A stretch of DNA of 64,000 nucleotides, from NCBI RefSeq assembly GCF_012273895.1, contig NC_052118.1:434001-498000 (forward strand), read 5' to 3'. The notes below the pieces were generated by a model. It had not been told where the DNA came from. It saw only the letters and a list, made by a program, of their open reading frames with translations, and searched no databases. Shown here in pieces: positions 1 through 11,280 of this stretch. Each line of letters starts with the position of its first letter. Positions within the stretch are counted from its first letter, which is position 1. A program made the position numbers and the translations under genes. This DNA is from Zerene cesonia (taxonomy: Eukaryota > Arthropoda > Insecta > Lepidoptera > Pieridae).

Positions 1-23
1 TAGCATTGAAATGCTTTATAAAT

Positions 24-135
24 GAGAAATTTTGATAGAATAGAAAAACTTTGATCCATTGCTACGGATTGGCAAAAAACGCGGGTTAGAATCCCGCCTC
101 GTGATCAAATTTTTTCTATTCTTTAAAAATTTCTC
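24..135. mobile_element. Foldback element with a tRNA-like T-arm in its centre
   Basis: Arms at 24-56 and 103-135 are imperfect inverted repeats (GAGAAATTTT, AGAATAGAAAAA and TTTGATC are shared in inverted form). Between them, 81-97 is a perfect 5-bp stem with a 7-nt loop (GCGGG-TTAGAAT-CCCGC), one base off the pol III B-box core. A fragment with the same AAAGAATAGAA and GGCGGGATTC blocks recurs near 8412-8460, so this is a dispersed family. It may be a MITE or a tRNA-related SINE remnant. It lies upstream of the first visible LIAS exon. Confidence 0.5.
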
Positions 136-295
136 AAGTTTCATGTTATGAAAAGTGAGCTTTTGTAGCTACAATACATAATATTTGATTAAATCAGAAA
201 AAAAAATGAATTGCTTTATCCATCCATGAAATTAGAAAATATTCACTTCTCACTAACACTTATGACAAAGTCTCAATCCATATTGTCGCTAGGAA

Positions 296-305
296 NNNNN
301 NNNNN
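296..305. other. Assembly gap (10 N) abutting a LIAS exon
   Basis: Ten N sit directly before the coding GGC-TGC of the radical-SAM motif. The bases to the left are not LIAS coding sequence, so the gap hides at least the 5' edge of this exon and its splice acceptor. Its true length is unknown, and the two sides need not be closely adjacent. Confidence 0.95.
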
Positions 306-2561
306 GGCTGCATGTTCTGCTCGGTGAAGACGTCCCGCGCGCCGCCGCCGCTCGACCCGGACGAGCCGCGCAACACCGCGCGCGCCATCAAACAGTGGGG
401 CCTGGGGTACATCGTGCTGACTTCCGTGGACCGGGACGGTGAGGGGATTCTGTGGTATCGTAATAGATGTTGTTGGACCCAATAGAATTCCTCGTGGGAT
501 CAAAGAGCGGTGCTAAATTTGGACTTACCATAGTATCTATACTAATATTGTAAAGCTAAAGAGTTTGTTTGTTTATTTGGTTAATCACGCTTATAATAGG
601 ATCAGGAAGGACAAATTCTTGCAATGTTATATAGACCATTTATAGAGGAAGGCTACAGGCTATATATGTATAACGGATGAAGCTGGGGCCGACCGCTTGT
701 TAATGAATATATAGAAGATAAAATAAAAAATTAATCTTTGGCATCTTTATTATTATTATAAACATATTAGCTATGTTAAATTTAAATATAGAATTGATAT
801 GATTATAAATGAACAATCCAATTTCCGGCTCTTCTCTGTAGAGACCACATTCAGTACTGGTGGTAAATGGTGGATAAATTATAGTGATTCTAAGTTTTTG
901 CTTTTATTTGAATGAAGAAAATTAAAAATGGCAACTGTACATATAATTTTCAGATTTACCAGACGGTGGATCAGCACATATAGCAGAAACTGTGAAGGAA
1001 ATAAAGAGACAGTGAGTCATATTGTATTTAAATTCGAATTGACAGTAATAAGTACTATTATAAAAAAAAACATTTTGTTCATTTACGCAGACCTTTATAA
1101 ACCAGTAGCTGCGCCCCGCGGTTTCACCCGCGTAAGTCTGTATCCCGTAGGAATATCGGGACAAAAAGTTGCCTATATGTTATTCCAGTGGTGCGCTAAT
1201 AAAAGCAGATTTTTTTGAACAATAATAACTTATTACTTTGTTTTATTTCATTTTAAGTGATTATAAACACTTCATAGTATAAAACATGTTGCTTTCTGGG
1301 GTCTGTGTGTCTGTATGCTTAGATATTTAGAATTACACAATAGAATTTGATTAGATTTTTTAAATATATAGAGTGATTCAAAATCAATCGCGAACTGTAT
1401 ACTCATAACAATTTTTTTTTCAATTTCTAGGAACAGCGAGATCCTAGTGGAATGCCTAGTCCCAGACTTCCGTGGCAATCGCGATAGCATAGCTAGGATT
1501 GCTAACAGCGACCTGGACGTGTTCGCGCATAACATAGAGACGGTCGAACGATTGACGCCCTTTGTGAGGGATCGGAGGGCTGGGTGCGAGATTTTTTGTT
1601 GATTTTTTTGAAAGAAACAAATAAGAAAGAAAGATAATAAGTTTTTTTGCTACACAGCAACCTTAAAACTAAAACAACTTAAAAAATAAATAAATAAATA
1701 ACATGCTTTGGTTATTTTTTAAGATTAATTACTTGTTTTCTTAGACTTCTATTAAGAGAAGTGAAAGATTACTTTGTCGTTTTTAACGATTGTTAATTTT
1801 TTTTTATAAATCTTTGAAAATAAGGTTCGAATTTAAAGTCCATTGTTATTGAGAATGTTGGTTAAAAAGTGATAATAATTGAAAAACTATTGAAATATAG
1901 TTGCTAGTAACTTCTATGAATGTATAATAATCGAATGAAATAATTATATTTGTGTGTTGTATATTTTTATTTTTATTACATTCTATAGTAAAACCAACAA
2001 TAAAATTTCTGATTTTGAGTTTTTTTTGTATAAAATTTGAGTGAATACAACATTTTTTAATAGTTTAATTTAGGTCAGAAACGGTTTTTAGCGTGTATCC
2101 TTTAATTAATGTTATAGCAAGGCATTTTCATTCAAATCATACCAAAAAATTTCTATGAAATTTTTTTTACCAAGAATTAGGAAGAATAGAACAAGAGTTG
2201 AAATTAAGAGTAGATATTGCTTCTCTTACAGATATCGTCAAACATTGAAAGTTCTAGAAACGGCGAAGGAGATAAATCCGGATTTAATTACTAAATCGTC
2301 GATAATGCTTGGTCTTGGGGAGTCGGATGAGCAAGTGGAGCAGACTATGAGAGGTACTGATTCATATAAGTGTTATTGTTAGCTAGCCTCCCGCCCCTGG
2401 CTTTGCCCGAGTATATATACAGGCCTAGGTTAATCCCTCACAGTTTTCGATCTCGTGGGTTTTCCGGGATAAAAGCTGTCTTTCTTTGGGTATCAAACTG
2501 TCTTTGTAACAATTTTTTCGTAAATACAGACGGACAGAGCTACTTTCATCATCATCATCAT

Positions 2562-2635
<74 letters not shown>

Positions 2636-3281
2636 GCCCATATATGATCCCACTGCTGGGACACAGGCTACCTATGGACGTTCAGGCCATAATCCACCAT
2701 GCTGGCCAAGTGCGAGTTGGCAGATGTCACATGTCGTCGAACATTCGACTTATCGATTTTAAATCCGAGGTCCTTACCACTGAGCCACCACTGCTTTTTT
2801 GAGTAATTTTCGCATTCATAATATACTTTTAATCAATTATTGTATTGCACCACCACCCTACTTTTTATCCTTTCTTACGGGTTGTCTGGAAGAGATCGCT
2901 TATAGCGATAAGACCGCCCTCTGTACATTTTAAGTTTACTATTGTCACTTATAATTGTAGGTTTTATGGTGTACAATAACGAATTGTTCATTCTTTCATT
3001 TATTCATACTTTTTTTTTTATAAATTTGATTTTCTTTAACTCCAGATCTCAGGCAGGCCGGCGTAGATTGCCTAACGCTAGGCCAATACATGCAACCGAC
3101 GAAACGACACTTGAAAGTGCACGAGTACGTGACTCCCGCGAAGTTCCTCCACTGGGAGGGGAAAGGGAGCGAGCTGGGTTTCCTTTACACAGCCAGCGGG
3201 CCATTGGTTCGATCCTCGTATAGAGCCGGGGAGTTCTTTATCACGAGTCTTCTGAAAGATAGAAAGGTTAAAAGTGCTTGA
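306..3281 (+). CDS. LIAS: Lipoyl synthase, mitochondrial (five 3'-terminal exons; 5' part missing)
   Basis: Radical-SAM enzyme of the mitochondrial matrix that inserts two sulfurs into protein-bound octanoyl groups to make lipoyl cofactors for pyruvate and 2-oxoglutarate dehydrogenases and the glycine cleavage system. Exons read as 306-438, 954-1011, 1431-1583, 2232-2353 and 3046-3281, each flanked by AG/GT, with intron phases 1, 2, 2, 1 that keep one frame to the TGA. The first codons give [11 protein letters not shown], the last two cysteines of the CX3CX2C [4Fe-4S]-SAM motif. Later blocks diagnostic of the family are [58 protein letters not shown] and the C-terminal VRSSY, whose serine ligates the auxiliary cluster in known enzymes. 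The mitochondrial presequence, the auxiliary-cluster cysteines and the start codon lie upstream, outside the window or in the 10-N gap. Met in 'CMFC' replaces the usual Arg. Confidence 0.96.
534..712 (+). mobile_element. Helitron-like nonautonomous element, subfamily 2 (LIAS intron)
   Basis: It begins TATCTATACTAATATTGTAA, continues through a 'gtttgtttgtttatttgg' block and a 'cacgcttataatagg' block, and ends in the GC-richer 'gaagctggggccgaccg'. Related sequence recurs at 10950-11090, 11138-11280, 41080-41140 and 52650-52795. This copy lies in the intron between LIAS exons 306-438 and 954-1011. Class assignment is by similarity to the better preserved CTAG-ended copies elsewhere in the window. 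Confidence 0.5.
826..915 (+). repeat. Interspersed repeat, 'ggctcttctctgtagag' family, copy 1
   Basis: This matches 18256-18350 in order: a 'tcttctctgtagar' head, a short variable part, then 'gattctaagttttt' against 'gattcaaaagttctt'. It is noncoding and unclassified, and sits in a LIAS intron just upstream of exon 954-1011. Confidence 0.45.
1103..1197 (-). mobile_element. Helitron-like element (CTAG family), truncated
   Basis: On the minus strand this is the 3' half of the family described at 20634-20838: the 'cctatatgttattcc' block, 'cgtaggaatatcggga', then the GC hairpin CGCGGGTGAAACCGCG and GGGGCGCAGCTA. The 5' half is missing. It lies in the LIAS intron between exons 954-1011 and 1431-1583. 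Confidence 0.6.
2547..2796 (-). mobile_element. tRNA-derived SINE, family A, with long (CAT/AATCAT)n tail
   Basis: Read on the minus strand, it runs from a 5' head with 'agtggtggctcagtggtaagg' through 'gtcgataag' and 'catgtgacatctgcc' to 'cagcagtggga' and a (GAT)n tail of about 85 bases interrupted by (GATTAT) units. The tail explains the apparent poly-His and poly-Asp open frames here, which are not genes. It is inserted in the last LIAS intron. Confidence 0.75.
2862..2945 (+). mobile_element. 3' end of a CR1/jockey-type LINE (fragment)
   Basis: The block 'ctggaagagatcgctt-atagcgataagaccgcc' with a small self-complementary core (ATCGCTTATAGCGAT) resembles the 3' UTR of lepidopteran non-LTR retrotransposons. 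The inverted relative at 56600-56735 carries the same motif as 'ggcggccttattgctagagagcaatctctgccaggcaa'. It lies in the last LIAS intron. Confidence 0.45.
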
Positions 3282-3317
3282 CAGGAGGATTAATTACTAC
3301 AAGATCCGTTTTGACAA

Positions 3318-3446
3318 CTTTTTAACGGATTTTAAACGCGATTTATTCATTATGTTATTTAACCCGACGTTTCGAACACTTTACAGCGAGCGTGGTCGCT
3401 GGGAGACAGTCTCTCCGTGTCTCCGCGTTTAAAATCCGTTGAAAAG
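3318..3446. mobile_element. Terminal-inverted-repeat element in the LIAS 3' UTR (family E)
   Basis: Left end 3318-3340 and right end 3424-3446 are 23-bp inverted repeats matching at 22 of 23 positions (core AACGGATTTTAAACGCG). The inside carries 'cccgacgtttcgaacac' and 'gcgagcgtggtc', shared with 30651-30764. Length (129 bp), paired ends and absence of coding suggest a MITE. It begins 37 bases after the LIAS stop, so it probably lies in the mature 3' UTR. Confidence 0.6.
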
Positions 3447-3701
3447 GCGTTCATTTCTAAACCTCTGGATGAGTTGCGTTTAGTTTATCTGTTTATTTTG
3501 ATAAATGTGTAAATATACGGAAATGTATTGAATACCCTATCCGTGATTTTATCAGCAAGCGGTTAAAGTAGAAACGAAAAATGCACGAAGAATTATATGT
3601 ATAGAAACATTATCAAATTGTTTTTTATGACTTACTTGTTTTTGCATTATCATTTGTTATGACTCGCATTTATGGTAAACGTTTATTTGAGAATAATGTT
3701 G

Positions 3702-3707
3702 AATAAA
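3702..3707 (+). terminator. Likely LIAS poly(A) signal (AATAAA)
   Basis: This is a convincing AATAAA after the LIAS stop at 3281. It implies a 3' UTR of about 440 nt that would include the terminal-inverted-repeat element at 3318-3446. A second AATAAA-like site lies about 35 nt later. There is no transcript evidence. Confidence 0.5.
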
Positions 3708-3761
3708 AATTTAGTATAGTTGCCGTCAACATGTTGCAAATAAACTCAGAAATCACTTTTC

Positions 3762-3950
3762 CGGTTTCCGCCCGCGGCTTTGACCGCGTAGTCGTAGGAA
3801 AGATAGACCCGGGGTTTTCCTCGCACGTTCCCGTTGTCGTGGAATTTCTGGTATAAAAATTTCTCTCCCTGGTTCTAAGCTACCTCTGCACAAATTTTCA
3901 GCCAAATCGGTTCATCCGTTCTTCTAGTTATAAATAGTGTAACTAACACC
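3762..3950 (-). mobile_element. Helitron-like repeat, divergent subfamily
   Basis: It starts with a GC-rich 'ttccgcccgcggctttgaccgcgtag' block and continues into 'ccaaatcggttcatccgtt', the typical layout of the inverted CTAG-family elements, but the middle differs. It begins just past the likely LIAS poly(A) site. Confidence 0.35.
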
Positions 3951-5184
3951 ACTTTTGTAAATAGATTATAATAATATTTTTCTAAAAATTATTTAATATG
4001 ACACTTGGCATGAAAACATCACGAAATTATAGGAAAAGTTCATTCTGTTTTAAATATTTTAAACTTTAAAATAATAAAATTAGAATACTTGTATATAAAT
4101 TATGTGTTATTGAAGTGAATCTAAATATAAAAGGTGATTTTAGACTTTAAAGAGATCTTTCTGTGCTATACCAAATTTTATGTTATTGATTGTTATTTTA
4201 GTTGTAATACGAGAAACTGTGAATAAGATCAAAATAAAATATTTTGTTATAATTAATGCTCTTTTTACTCGTGTATACCTTTTTTAACTTAATTACTGTC
4301 TAGGAACAAAACACTTCTTGTCAGAACATTTCTTATACAAAGAAACGATCAGTAAAGCGTCTGATACGTATTTGCTCCATGCCCCATAATTGTAGGACAT
4401 GTGTTTTGTATAGCCTTTAGCATTATAACATTATTTTCAACAAAAAAGGGTCCCTGAAGAGGGGTACCACTACCTAATATGGGACCAAATTACAACATTT
4501 AACCTATCAAACAAAAAGAATCACGTCAATTTGTCGAATCGTCTAATTAAGAATCTCCTTAGTTTTTGGGACTGTGGTTGAATATCTGGAATAAAGTGTC
4601 TTACGGACTCTAAAAACATTTCTTATCTAAATCTTCAAGTTACGCTTTGATTGAGTCATGCCAGCATCAGCATCAATGTACTTTTATTTATATTAGTTTA
4701 TTTAATATAAAATTTTAAATAAACTATCTCGTTTGCTATCCAAAATCTTATCACTTTGTATACTTATAATATTGATCGAAGACTTTATATAAAAGTATCT
4801 ATGTGTGTGCGTAAATATACGAAAAAAGTAAACGCCACATACATACGGAGTTACGCACGACTGCGGCCAGCGGGAGCGAAAAAATCAACACATCGCACCA
4901 CGAATACACAAAATGGGGCTAATTTACGTAGATTTTCTCGAAACTAAAAGAAATTAGATGTGGTATTTTAATAGTTAATACTCAAGGTAATCTTAGGATG
5001 TTATTAAAATGATTAATAAGCTCTGTGAGACAGAGTTGTTTTTTGATATTTCTCAAAATGGGCAGTTTTTGCCATTTAAAATGTTCTAATATCTCATTAC
5101 ATCATTCTTTTATAGCGTCATATTACTAGTTGGCTAAAATGAAAATATCCTTTGTAAGTCTAGGTACATAATATTTTAAAATGA

Positions 5185-5390
5185 CTTGAAAAAATCAGGA
5201 GGTTCGCAATTCGACTGCATTTTTTTGTGTTTGTTACCTACTGAGAGCTTTCGACTAGGTGAAGCGATCTATATAATTATTTTTTTTATTTGAAGGCTAG
5301 TGTCTTCCGTGGGGTTCTGTTTTAATTAGTTCTGACTTAAAGGCGGTAAAGTTTTTGTTAAAAATATTCATTACTTCATTTTCATTTTTT
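5185..5390 (+). repeat. Interspersed repeat, family D
   Basis: The order 'ggaggttcgcaattcgactg' / 'ttacctactgagagctttcgac' / 'tttgaaggctagtgtcttccgt' / 'aaaggcggtaaag' is shared with 19415-19612 and 26010-26195 in the same orientation and with several inverted copies. It is noncoding and unclassified. Confidence 0.6.
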
Positions 5391-7360
5391 ATATTCGTAG
5401 CATCGTAGGTAAGACAGTCAGATTTAGCGCGTTGGCGGAGGTCTGTGCGCCAACACCAACAGACAGCTTGCGGTCAGGGTGACGCTAAAACGAGCTTATA
5501 TAACATTAATTTACACACCAGTATTAGTTGTTAAAATATTGAATAAAATGCTCATTACTCTAGAAATTCGATAGATACATGTACTACTAATAGAAAACTT
5601 TACATGTACTACTAAAAGAATAGTTTCCCATACTAACATTAAAAAGGCGCATCCGTAATGCGTAGTGAGTATTCCGCGTAGCATTAACGCACGTACGGTC
5701 AGCAGACGGAGCTAGTGCTACGTACTTCTTAGCACTGTGCATCCGTGCGTCTCGCCGCTGAATATCCATTGTCTAGACCCTGTGCGGTGCTATCTCAGAT
5801 TTGATACATAAGAAACTATTACGGTGTTTTAGTTATAGAACATATAAGAATGAAATGTTTTAAGATCCAATGGAACACTTTAACTAAAGTATTGTGAAAA
5901 AAATTGATAAATATTCTTGAATAAGACTTACGAAGTGTATGTCTCAATGTATGGTATATATGTTGTTACATTGATTTTGTTAAAGTTATATGCATATATA
6001 AGAAACATTCGATATATATCACAGATAAAATATAGATTATCCACCGTAAGCCCAGAAATGGCGAAGTGAAGTCATAGTCTATATAAACTCCATGATTTAT
6101 ATTGTACCTTGTAACTACTATTACAAATAAAATCTTGCTTTTAATTGAATTTGTATAGCGTTTGCTCTTATAGGTAATCTTTAGCGAATGCTCATTATGT
6201 TAACGATTTTATATCAGATGCTAAATACCAGTATACGAAGGTCTATTTCAACGAAATTCCCGTTTGTCATCGATACAGAATAGCGATAAAAAAGGTTTTG
6301 AAGTAAGTGTGGCTGTGCAGCGGGTTGGATCTCACAGTAATAAAGTATGCGGGTCGGCCTCCGCAGTACGCTGATGGAACGCGAAATATTTGCATTTTGC
6401 TACATTCCTGCAGTTTCTGATATCTAGATTATGGGATTGTATTTTGAAAATAATTTTGATTGATTTAAAAATTTGTATTCATCTTCATTATATGCGACGC
6501 TATAATAGCATATTATTTAGAATACGTTCGACGGGTAATGACATGACAAGCCACAGCCATACTACAGATAAAATATACTATACTCGTTATGCTAAGTACG
6601 TATCTTTGTCAGGTTGATAATTTTTGACCATAGATAAATCAATAATTTTTATTATATTTTTTGCAATCCAAGTAATTTAGGACATAACTTATTATTATTA
6701 TTTATGACGATCAAATATAAGTAGGAAAATTATAGAAAAACCAGCGATAACAGACAACAGTTTTGTCGAATCGGTATTTTTGTGACGTATTGAGCAAATA
6801 CAGTAAAAACGTCTTTCTTTATCTTAAATCTCTCTTAATCATCTTTAAGATTATATTATATCGTAAGGTATTACGTATAACGATTACTACAATATAATAT
6901 CAACACTATACGTATTGGAGATAGCTAAGTTCCAAATATCTAAAACTAACTATTGAACATACACAAATCAAAAATATTGTTGCCCAAATAAAACGTTCCA
7001 AAATACGTAAAATCATTTGAATAGAGAACTGACAAGCGCTTAGCATTCGGTACCGAGTTGCGTGCGTTGATTCGTATTCATGAATGTAAAATGACAAATG
7101 ACGTAGTGAAATATCGGAATTCGCGCCAAATGCGCAGCGGCGGAATTTTCTATCTTTCTTTATTTAACAACTTTGAAAAGAGAAACATTTGACCTCAATT
7201 TATTTATATCTATTTCCAGTATTTCCGAGTAAATAAGTAATTATCTAATTTTGTAGACCAATATTTTAAGTAGTATTCTGTGTTTTAGGTAACTATGTAT
7301 AAATACATGTCTTATAAAATGCCACTAAGGACCTTGTATTCTTCTTCAAAAGCAGTGTTG

Positions 7361-7434
7361 AAACCCTCATAACATAGGATGCCTCTGTCCCAACAGTGGG
7401 ATTATATAGGGGTTAATGATGATGATGATGATGG
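7361..7434 (+). mobile_element. SINE family A, 3' fragment
   Basis: 'aaaccctcataacataggatgcc' followed by 'caacagtgggattatatagggg' and (GAT)n is the 3' end of the tRNA-derived SINE seen complete at 20026-20322. Confidence 0.6.
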
Positions 7435-8114
7435 GTCTTCTTGGGTATATTATTTTCGAAGTATTAAGTAATAATTATATTGCATATGGACGTTTTCCGA
7501 CAATAGATACAATATAGTCTCACTAGGGATGAAGTTTTAATTACATTGCCTCGGTTTTTGCTGCCGTGTCTTGGGGAACCGAGATCTATTTTAAAATATA
7601 ATACGCTTTTATTTTTGGAAAATTCCGCGAATGGCTCTAGGGAGAGAAAGCTAATTTCAATTTCATTTAGTTCTGGCGCGATTCCATACACTGGCCAAAG
7701 AATAACTTGCACTATTATCTCCAGATGTGCTATGATTACATTAGCAGCTATATCTATCGAAAAATGTGACAATGCTTAGAGAAAATTTTAATCTTACTTA
7801 TTATAGCTAGTATTTTTTTAAATCAGTGTAAAAGTTAATTAAATAATGCATGTTATTCGTTATTCTATTATGATTTAAAGTTTAACAAAGATACGAACAT
7901 AGTACTCAACCCCTATAATAAAATAAACCTCTCTACTAAAATTGTTGAAGTAACTACTATATATTACGTGATATATATTTAAATGATTTATAGTCGCGAG
8001 CTATATGTTATATTTATTATTAATAACGTCTACTTTGTCTACCTTGTCTATATAAGTCATGAGACTTCCCTTTTGTTATCTTGTCACCTTATTTTTATAT
8101 CATATGTATGTAAC

Positions 8115-8163
8115 CATAATCATCATCAGCCCATATATGTTCCCACACCTGAGGGTAGCCATA
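8115..8163 (-). mobile_element. SINE family A, 3' fragment
   Basis: The (CAT)n remnant and 'cagcccatatatgttccca' are the inverted 3' end of SINE family A, truncated after about 45 bases. Confidence 0.5.
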
Positions 8164-8411
8164 ATACAAGAAAAAAAAAAACTAATAATTGACATTCAAG
8201 ACGTCGCATCTACGCCATTAAAAACCTAATCACTGGTCGACAAGTGCAAGAGAAACTCACGGGATCGTTCGGGTTCCGTAGGCGGCAGATTACGCCGTGT
8301 CTGAGCCCTAATACGCAATTCTACTGCAAGAGGATTCCGCATTTTTATCGCTCTACTCTATGCCTTTACTGTTCAATTGGATTTAAATCGACTTGTAACT
8401 ATGATATTTGA

Positions 8412-8460
8412 ATAATTTTAAAGAATAGAATACATTTTGTCATGCGGCGGGATTCAAAAC
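8412..8460 (-). repeat. Partial copy of the 24-135 foldback family
   Basis: The sequence TTTTAAAGAATAGAA, followed about 15 nt later by GGCGGGATTC, matches the inverted form of the right half of the element at 24-135. The remainder has diverged. Confidence 0.35.
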
Positions 8461-10949
8461 TATTTAGATCGTGGCGTTTTTCTAAACCAATTTTTTTTCT
8501 GATATTTAAGGTCACTGACGCCCCGGAATGTGACCATATAACAACAATCTCTTATCAACCTCAAACTATCACAACAATCGGCTAGAAACCAACGGGGCTA
8601 TCAAGTAAAAAACAAACAGTAGGATTGAGTTATTTTTTCGTTTTTAACACGCTTTTATAAGCCACACCTATATACATGTATGTATAAATATGGAACGCAT
8701 GTTCTGAAATAAGGAAATTTATTATTATTTATTATGTTTGTATGTAATCGACTCCTTAACATTGACATTAACATGATCCACTTTAAACGGACAAATTTAA
8801 TTCAAACTTTGTACACTTATCAAGGATCGGTGACAATACACTATATTTCGCAAGTTTATCTTATAATCCTGATTAGGATCGCCAGAATTAAATAATTTAT
8901 GTATATGAGCAAGTTAGTAAATTTTTTTTTATTCCATAATCAAGCCATTTTTTTATATAAATGTAAATCAACACAATAAACATAATTAAATAAAAATGTT
9001 AAGAATAATTAAAGAATAGAAAACAAAAAGTGGAGCCAAATGAGGCAGCCACTTCATCTTCGCTGCAACGTAGTTGCAACCCTGTTTAACTGGTCTCTCT
9101 CTCTATATGCAATATACATACATTTATATAACCAGCACGAAATTACATAAACAACCTAGAATAAATTTATTTACCTAGGACAAACTAATTCTCAAAAACA
9201 TTTTATCTTGTAATTAAGTTTACTATTTAAAATATTCCCGCAAAAAGTAAGACTTGTTTTTTGTGAAAAGTAATCCTTTCTAGATTATTAAATCCCAGAT
9301 TAACGTTTAAGTATAAATATTACAACGTTATTTGAATATTCAATGTCTGTTTTGCTTGTGTCGTGTATTTTGAAACTGTTTAATTGTACTTGATTTAGCC
9401 ATTTACCGATATATCTCGTTCCCCAACTGTATTATTTGCGTTTGGCTTGATTATCCTCTGTTTACAGAAATTGTTCGGGACACTTTTCATTGGTGCTACT
9501 GAATATTTCTCGAACTTTGTATAGAAATACACTGAACGGCCTTAATACCTGGAACATTTTTTAATTAGTTACTATCAAATTAATTTTTACCTGAGTAATT
9601 TCCTGTATTATGCGACGTCCAACTCCTTTTTTCTTAAATTCTCGATTACGGTAAAATAAGTCTAATTGATGATTGGAACAAACAAATTATTGCTAACTCA
9701 ATTAATAATATTTATTTCTTATACTTTTTTACATAAACGTAGTCTTTATAGACTAAATCACATTAAAAATGAATAAGTTATTCCCGTTTTAGACTTCTTC
9801 AGTGTTAAATGTCAAGTAAATAATAACGAATAGTGATTATTATTCATATTGTTAAAGCAATATTATTTAACAAAGTAAGTTTTCCTATAAAGTGTGTAAA
9901 GCATTATCCCAGTCCTACACGATCAATCCAAAGGTTTTTTTTTGTTTTCTACCTTCGATGCATTACAACTGAATAGTATGAATAAAAAAGACTTATAAAG
10001 AAAATAACCCTCATATAAATATATAGTAAGATAATGTATGATAAGAGAGTGTAAAGGCTCCCTAAACCAGCTCGTTACAAGTTGATTTCGGATACCACAA
10101 TGTGACAACAACAGGAAAACTCTGATTACCTTCGCCTATGCGATGGAAGTTTTGAAGAAACCGCATTATTAGATGTATAAGAAAATAATGTAACACCGTA
10201 ATGAGTTCGCGGACCCCGAGTTGTGAATTCGTTTCCGAAGAATTACTGTTTGATAAAACTTTTCGTGTATATTAACTGCGTAGATTGCTTCGTTTATATG
10301 AAAAATTGGTGTTTTGCTAATGAATATGAATAGGATTGATGAATACTTAATTGATGTGGAACATAGAAAAAGGTTAATTTTATCAAATATTTATAAAAAC
10401 AGTCTTTTCTAACTTCTTAAATATGTAAAACATTGCCTGTCATAGTGTCACTTAGGAGTGACACAGTAGAGCAAGGTGGTAAAGAGAATTCTCTACCAGT
10501 GTACTTAGCCGGTCAGCCGATAAGGCTCCCGTTATAGGGTGGGAAAAAAATATAAGAAACTAAAAAAAACACTCATAAATGTCAACAGCCTAAAGAGCGA
10601 AAACAGTACTGATTTTTCAGAGTATTTACCAGAACAGGTCGAAGAAGAGAAAATGTGTAAAAATATGATATTCGCTATATCTCTGAATAGACCCGAGCAT
10701 GTAATATAAACTCGAAAGTTTCGAGTACTTGATACAAAGTGCAAATGCATTTCCAGAGGCACGTCTCAAGTGGATATGCTAATGTGCCATCTTCTACTTG
10801 AAATGCGATACCACATCATATGTAGGATTGGAGCGTGTTTGTGTGGGGTTGACCGCCATGTACCTATATAGGGAGTCGTTGAATTGAATCGAATACTAAT
10901 TTGGCTGAGTTTTATCTTAATATTAATTACATTTCACTTTGTTTCTCTG

Positions 10950-11280
10950 CGATGGACTAAACTATTCAACCGATTTTAATCAAATTTGCGCGCATGACAG
11001 TTTGATCCATGTTAAAAGATAGGATAGTTCACATTATTTGAATTACGATAAATGACATGGGCGGAGCCGGGGCGTACGGCTTCATATTATATTGATAGTA
11101 TAGATAAACAGCCTATAGACTATATTGACAGTTTTGATACTATAAATCTGGTGAGTTTGTTTGTTTACACGCGCTAATGTCATGTACTACTGGACCGATA
11201 AGTTCGTGATCCTTTAGTACTATAGACGTAAGTGGCTTAGGCGTAATAAAAGGGCGAAGCTCGGCACAACTTATTATAGA
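10950..11280 (+). mobile_element. Helitron-like subfamily 2, two adjacent degraded copies
   Basis: The first part (10950-11090) has the 'ctaaactattcaaccgattttaatcaaatttg' block and ends 'gggcggagccggggcg'. The second (11138-11280) has 'gtgagtttgtttgtttacacgcgctaatg' and 'aagggcgaagctcgg'. Both resemble 534-712. Confidence 0.4.

Noticed and set aside
2370..2762. Open frames with poly-His (+) and poly-Asp (-) runs
   Set aside because: They translate the (CAT)n tail of a SINE; the flanking residues come from the SINE body.
7464..7779. Overlapping frames of 102 (-) and 77 (+) codons
   Set aside because: Neither shows a domain, signal peptide or splice context, and the overlap on both strands suggests a stop-poor stretch by chance.
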